Part shown: positions 62,783-64,000 of the stretch, in pieces
Position numbering within the stretch: position 1 is the stretch's first letter
How the letters are laid out: each line of letters opens with the position of its first letter
Assembly (NCBI RefSeq): GCF_014648035.1
Contig: NZ_BMQI01000015.1
Span: 1-64,000 of the forward strand
Reading direction: 5' to 3'
From: Shewanella algicola
GTDB taxonomy: Bacteria; Pseudomonadota; Gammaproteobacteria; Enterobacterales; Shewanellaceae
DNA length: 64,000 nucleotides
Notes under the pieces: generated by a model
What the model was told of the DNA's origin: nothing
The model's database searches: none
The model's input: the letters and a program-made list of their open reading frames with translations, nothing else
Made by a program: the position numbers and the translations under genes

Positions 62783-63310
62783 GTAAATAATGACTTAAAA
62801 GTTGCGGTGATTAAAGGCACTATTTCTAAGTCTTTGGCCATTGGTAAAGCTTACCGCCTGGCAAAAGAGCAAGGCGAAGACATTGCTGAGGCCATTGCAA
62901 GCCACGGCGAGGGTTATGTTGCATTTAGAGGTCAGGTTTCACAATCACAATTTAGCACTGAAAAAGGCCTTACCATTGGTACTGTGACCATTAATGGAAG
63001 CGGTGAGTACCAGCAAGAGCAATATCAATTAGAAATCAAAAATGAGCACCTTTTAGCACGTCGCAATGGCGAGGTTGACGTCACTATCCCAGACTTGATT
63101 TGTTGTATTGATATGGACAACCAAATGGCAATCACAACCCCAAACCATCATGTTGGGTTGAATGTCGCTATTGTGATTTTACCGGCGCCAAAAGAGTTTG
63201 TTACCGAACGTGGCTTACAAGCATTTGACCCAGCTTATGTTGGCTTATCAACGCCGTACGAGCCTTCTGTAGCAAAACATTTTGCCAAACTTGGTAAACA
63301 AAACGCCTAA
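62780..63310 (+). pseudogene. C-terminal remnant of a DUF917 (thiohydantoin desulfurase-like) gene
   Basis: An open frame of 176 residues corresponding to the C-terminal part of DUF917 proteins: VIKGTISKSLAIGKAYRLAK, EGYVAFRGQVSQSQFSTEKG, TIGTVTIN and VDVTIPDLICCIDMDNQMAI. The full family length is about 360 residues; the N-terminal half is absent, and the only start here is a TTG without a ribosome site. The frame joins the argP remnant head to head at about 62783, so both lost their 5' ends in one event. The remaining frame is intact, so the loss may be recent. Confidence 0.8.
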
Positions 63311-63327
63311 GCAACACTGTTTAAGCA

Positions 63328-63936
63328 TTAAGCCTGCATTGCTACAAATCCTGGTATTTGTGCAATGCGGGTTAACCAACCTCTGATGTGCGGATATTCT
63401 ACTAAATCAAAACCACCTTGATGTGCCACATGGGTATAAGCATAAAGCGCAATATCCGCTAAGGAAAATTGCTCACCACACAGAAATGGCTGCTGTGAAA
63501 GTGTAGCCTCCATGACGCTGAGCGCCTTATAGCCTTTAGCATGTAACGAGTGATACTCGGCTAAACGGTCATCTGGTAAGCCTAAATACAGTTGAATATA
63601 ACGGGCAACGGCAATATAAGGTTCATGACTGTATTGTTCAAAGAACAACCATTGATACATTTTTGCTTTGCAAAATTCATCAGTTGGGATCAGCATAGAA
63701 CTTGCCGCCAAATAACCCATAATCGCGTTTGACTCAGTTAATACTCTGCCATCATCAAATTCAATTAGCGGTATTTTACCTGTTGGGTTTTTAGCTAAAT
63801 AAACCGCAGCCTGTGTATCTCCATTAGCAATACTCATCTCTTGCCATTGATTCTCAATATTGAGCATATGTAACACCAGTTGCACTTTGTAGCAGTTGCC
63901 AGAGACGCTATCGCCGTATGCTGTGATCATGTACAC
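63328..63936 (-). CDS. Glutathione S-transferase family protein
   Basis: A 202-residue cytosolic protein. The N-terminal thioredoxin fold has YGDSVSGNCYKVQLVLHMLN (~6-25) with Ser as the likely glutathione-activating residue, and GKIPLIEFDDGRVLTESNAI (~53-72) with the cis-Pro and the ES glutathione contacts. The C-terminal helical domain includes GEQFSLADIALYAYTHVAHQ. The substrate is unknown. It is followed at its 5' side by the end of another minus-strand gene. Confidence 0.9.
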   Translation of the reverse strand: MYMITAYGDSVSGNCYKVQLVLHMLNIENQWQEMSIANGDTQAAVYLAKNPTGKIPLIEFDDGRVLTESNAIMGYLAASSMLIPTDEFCKAKMYQWLFFEQYSHEPYIAVARYIQLYLGLPDDRLAEYHSLHAKGYKALSVMEATLSQQPFLCGEQFSLADIALYAYTHVAHQGGFDLVEYPHIRGWLTRIAQIPGFVAMQA

Positions 63937-63942
63937 CTCAGA

Positions 63943-64000
63943 TTATTTTTTAATTAAACTCGAAATCAGGGCACGCAACGCCGCTGGCTTAACCATTTTG
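63943..64000 (-). CDS. 3' end of a gene, probable receiver-domain protein
   Basis: The last 18 codons read KMVKPAALRALISSLIKK followed by TAA. The Lys-Pro followed by an amphipathic helix is how CheY-type receiver domains end, so this may be a response regulator or hybrid kinase whose body lies beyond the window. The evidence is short and the call tentative. Confidence 0.4.
   Translation of the reverse strand, partial: KMVKPAALRALISSLIKK

Overview
The window looks like chromosome of a marine gammaproteobacterium, most probably Shewanella. Three things point there: the gene order (plsX-fabH-fabD-fabG-acpP-fabF next to rpmF, yceD, maf, rluC and rne; a small periplasmic tetraheme cytochrome; divergent bioA/bioBFCD), the moderately AT-rich base composition, and two palindromic small elements of a kind I associate with this genus. 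The genus call is inference from gene content, not a database search.

Layout. (1) 1-2222: three integron gene cassettes, all on the minus strand, separated by attC sites whose R boxes pair exactly with the start of each cassette; no integrase gene is visible. (2) 2497-3552: an intact IS1595-family insertion sequence with 25-bp inverted ends and an 8-bp target duplication. (3) 3836-5993: nitroreductase, DoxX-like membrane protein, DUF6279 lipoprotein. (4) 6041-10458: a TPP-riboswitch-controlled thiamin uptake operon (TonB-dependent receptor, YkoF-like binder, PnuC-type transporter, sugar-kinase-like phosphotransferase). (5) 10612-14328: YcfL-like lipoprotein, two PaaI-type thioesterases, HinT, and an M61 peptidase on the opposite strand. 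(6) 14395-19286: a complete curli-type operon csgB-csgA-csgD-csgE-csgF-csgG, all in one direction, with a 569-residue CsgA. (7) 19565-31551: nitrate/nitrite assimilation in two transcription units. One is nasA-cobA-ybiB-nasT; the other is nirB-nirD-transporter-PP2C/kinase. Each has a good sigma-54 promoter match, nasA has two NtrC-like sites, and nirB has a leader in which an ANTAR-type hexaloop hairpin overlaps a strong intrinsic terminator. (8) 31842-33953: tetraheme cytochrome, beta-hydroxyacid dehydrogenase, thioesterase. (9) 34064-41173: fatty-acid synthesis cluster with rpmF, yceD and divergent maf. (10) 41270-46973: HAD phosphatase, rluC and rne, with a long rne leader. (11) 47348-56520: MsrBA fusion, 2OG oxygenase, circularly permuted GTPase, low-molecular-weight phosphatase, exported LigE-type DNA ligase, a decayed dgkA, hdfR/maoP, an outer-membrane barrel and a diguanylate cyclase. 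(12) 56874-62097: the biotin genes around a candidate BirA operator. (13) 62094-63310: a deletion scar joining remnants of argP and a DUF917 gene. (14) 63328-64000: a GST and the tail of a probable receiver-domain protein.

How it works together. The nas genes form the main regulatory system: nitrogen limitation would act through NtrC/sigma-54 at both promoters, and the ANTAR protein NasT, made from the nasA operon, would release the nirB terminator. A PP2C-Ser/Thr kinase fusion is co-transcribed with the transporter. The thiamin operon is a salvage unit under one riboswitch. The bio genes are expressed from a shared divergent control region. Genome wear is concentrated in the accessory stretches: IS, integron cassettes, two ~265-bp palindromic elements, and the dgkA, argP and DUF917 remnants.
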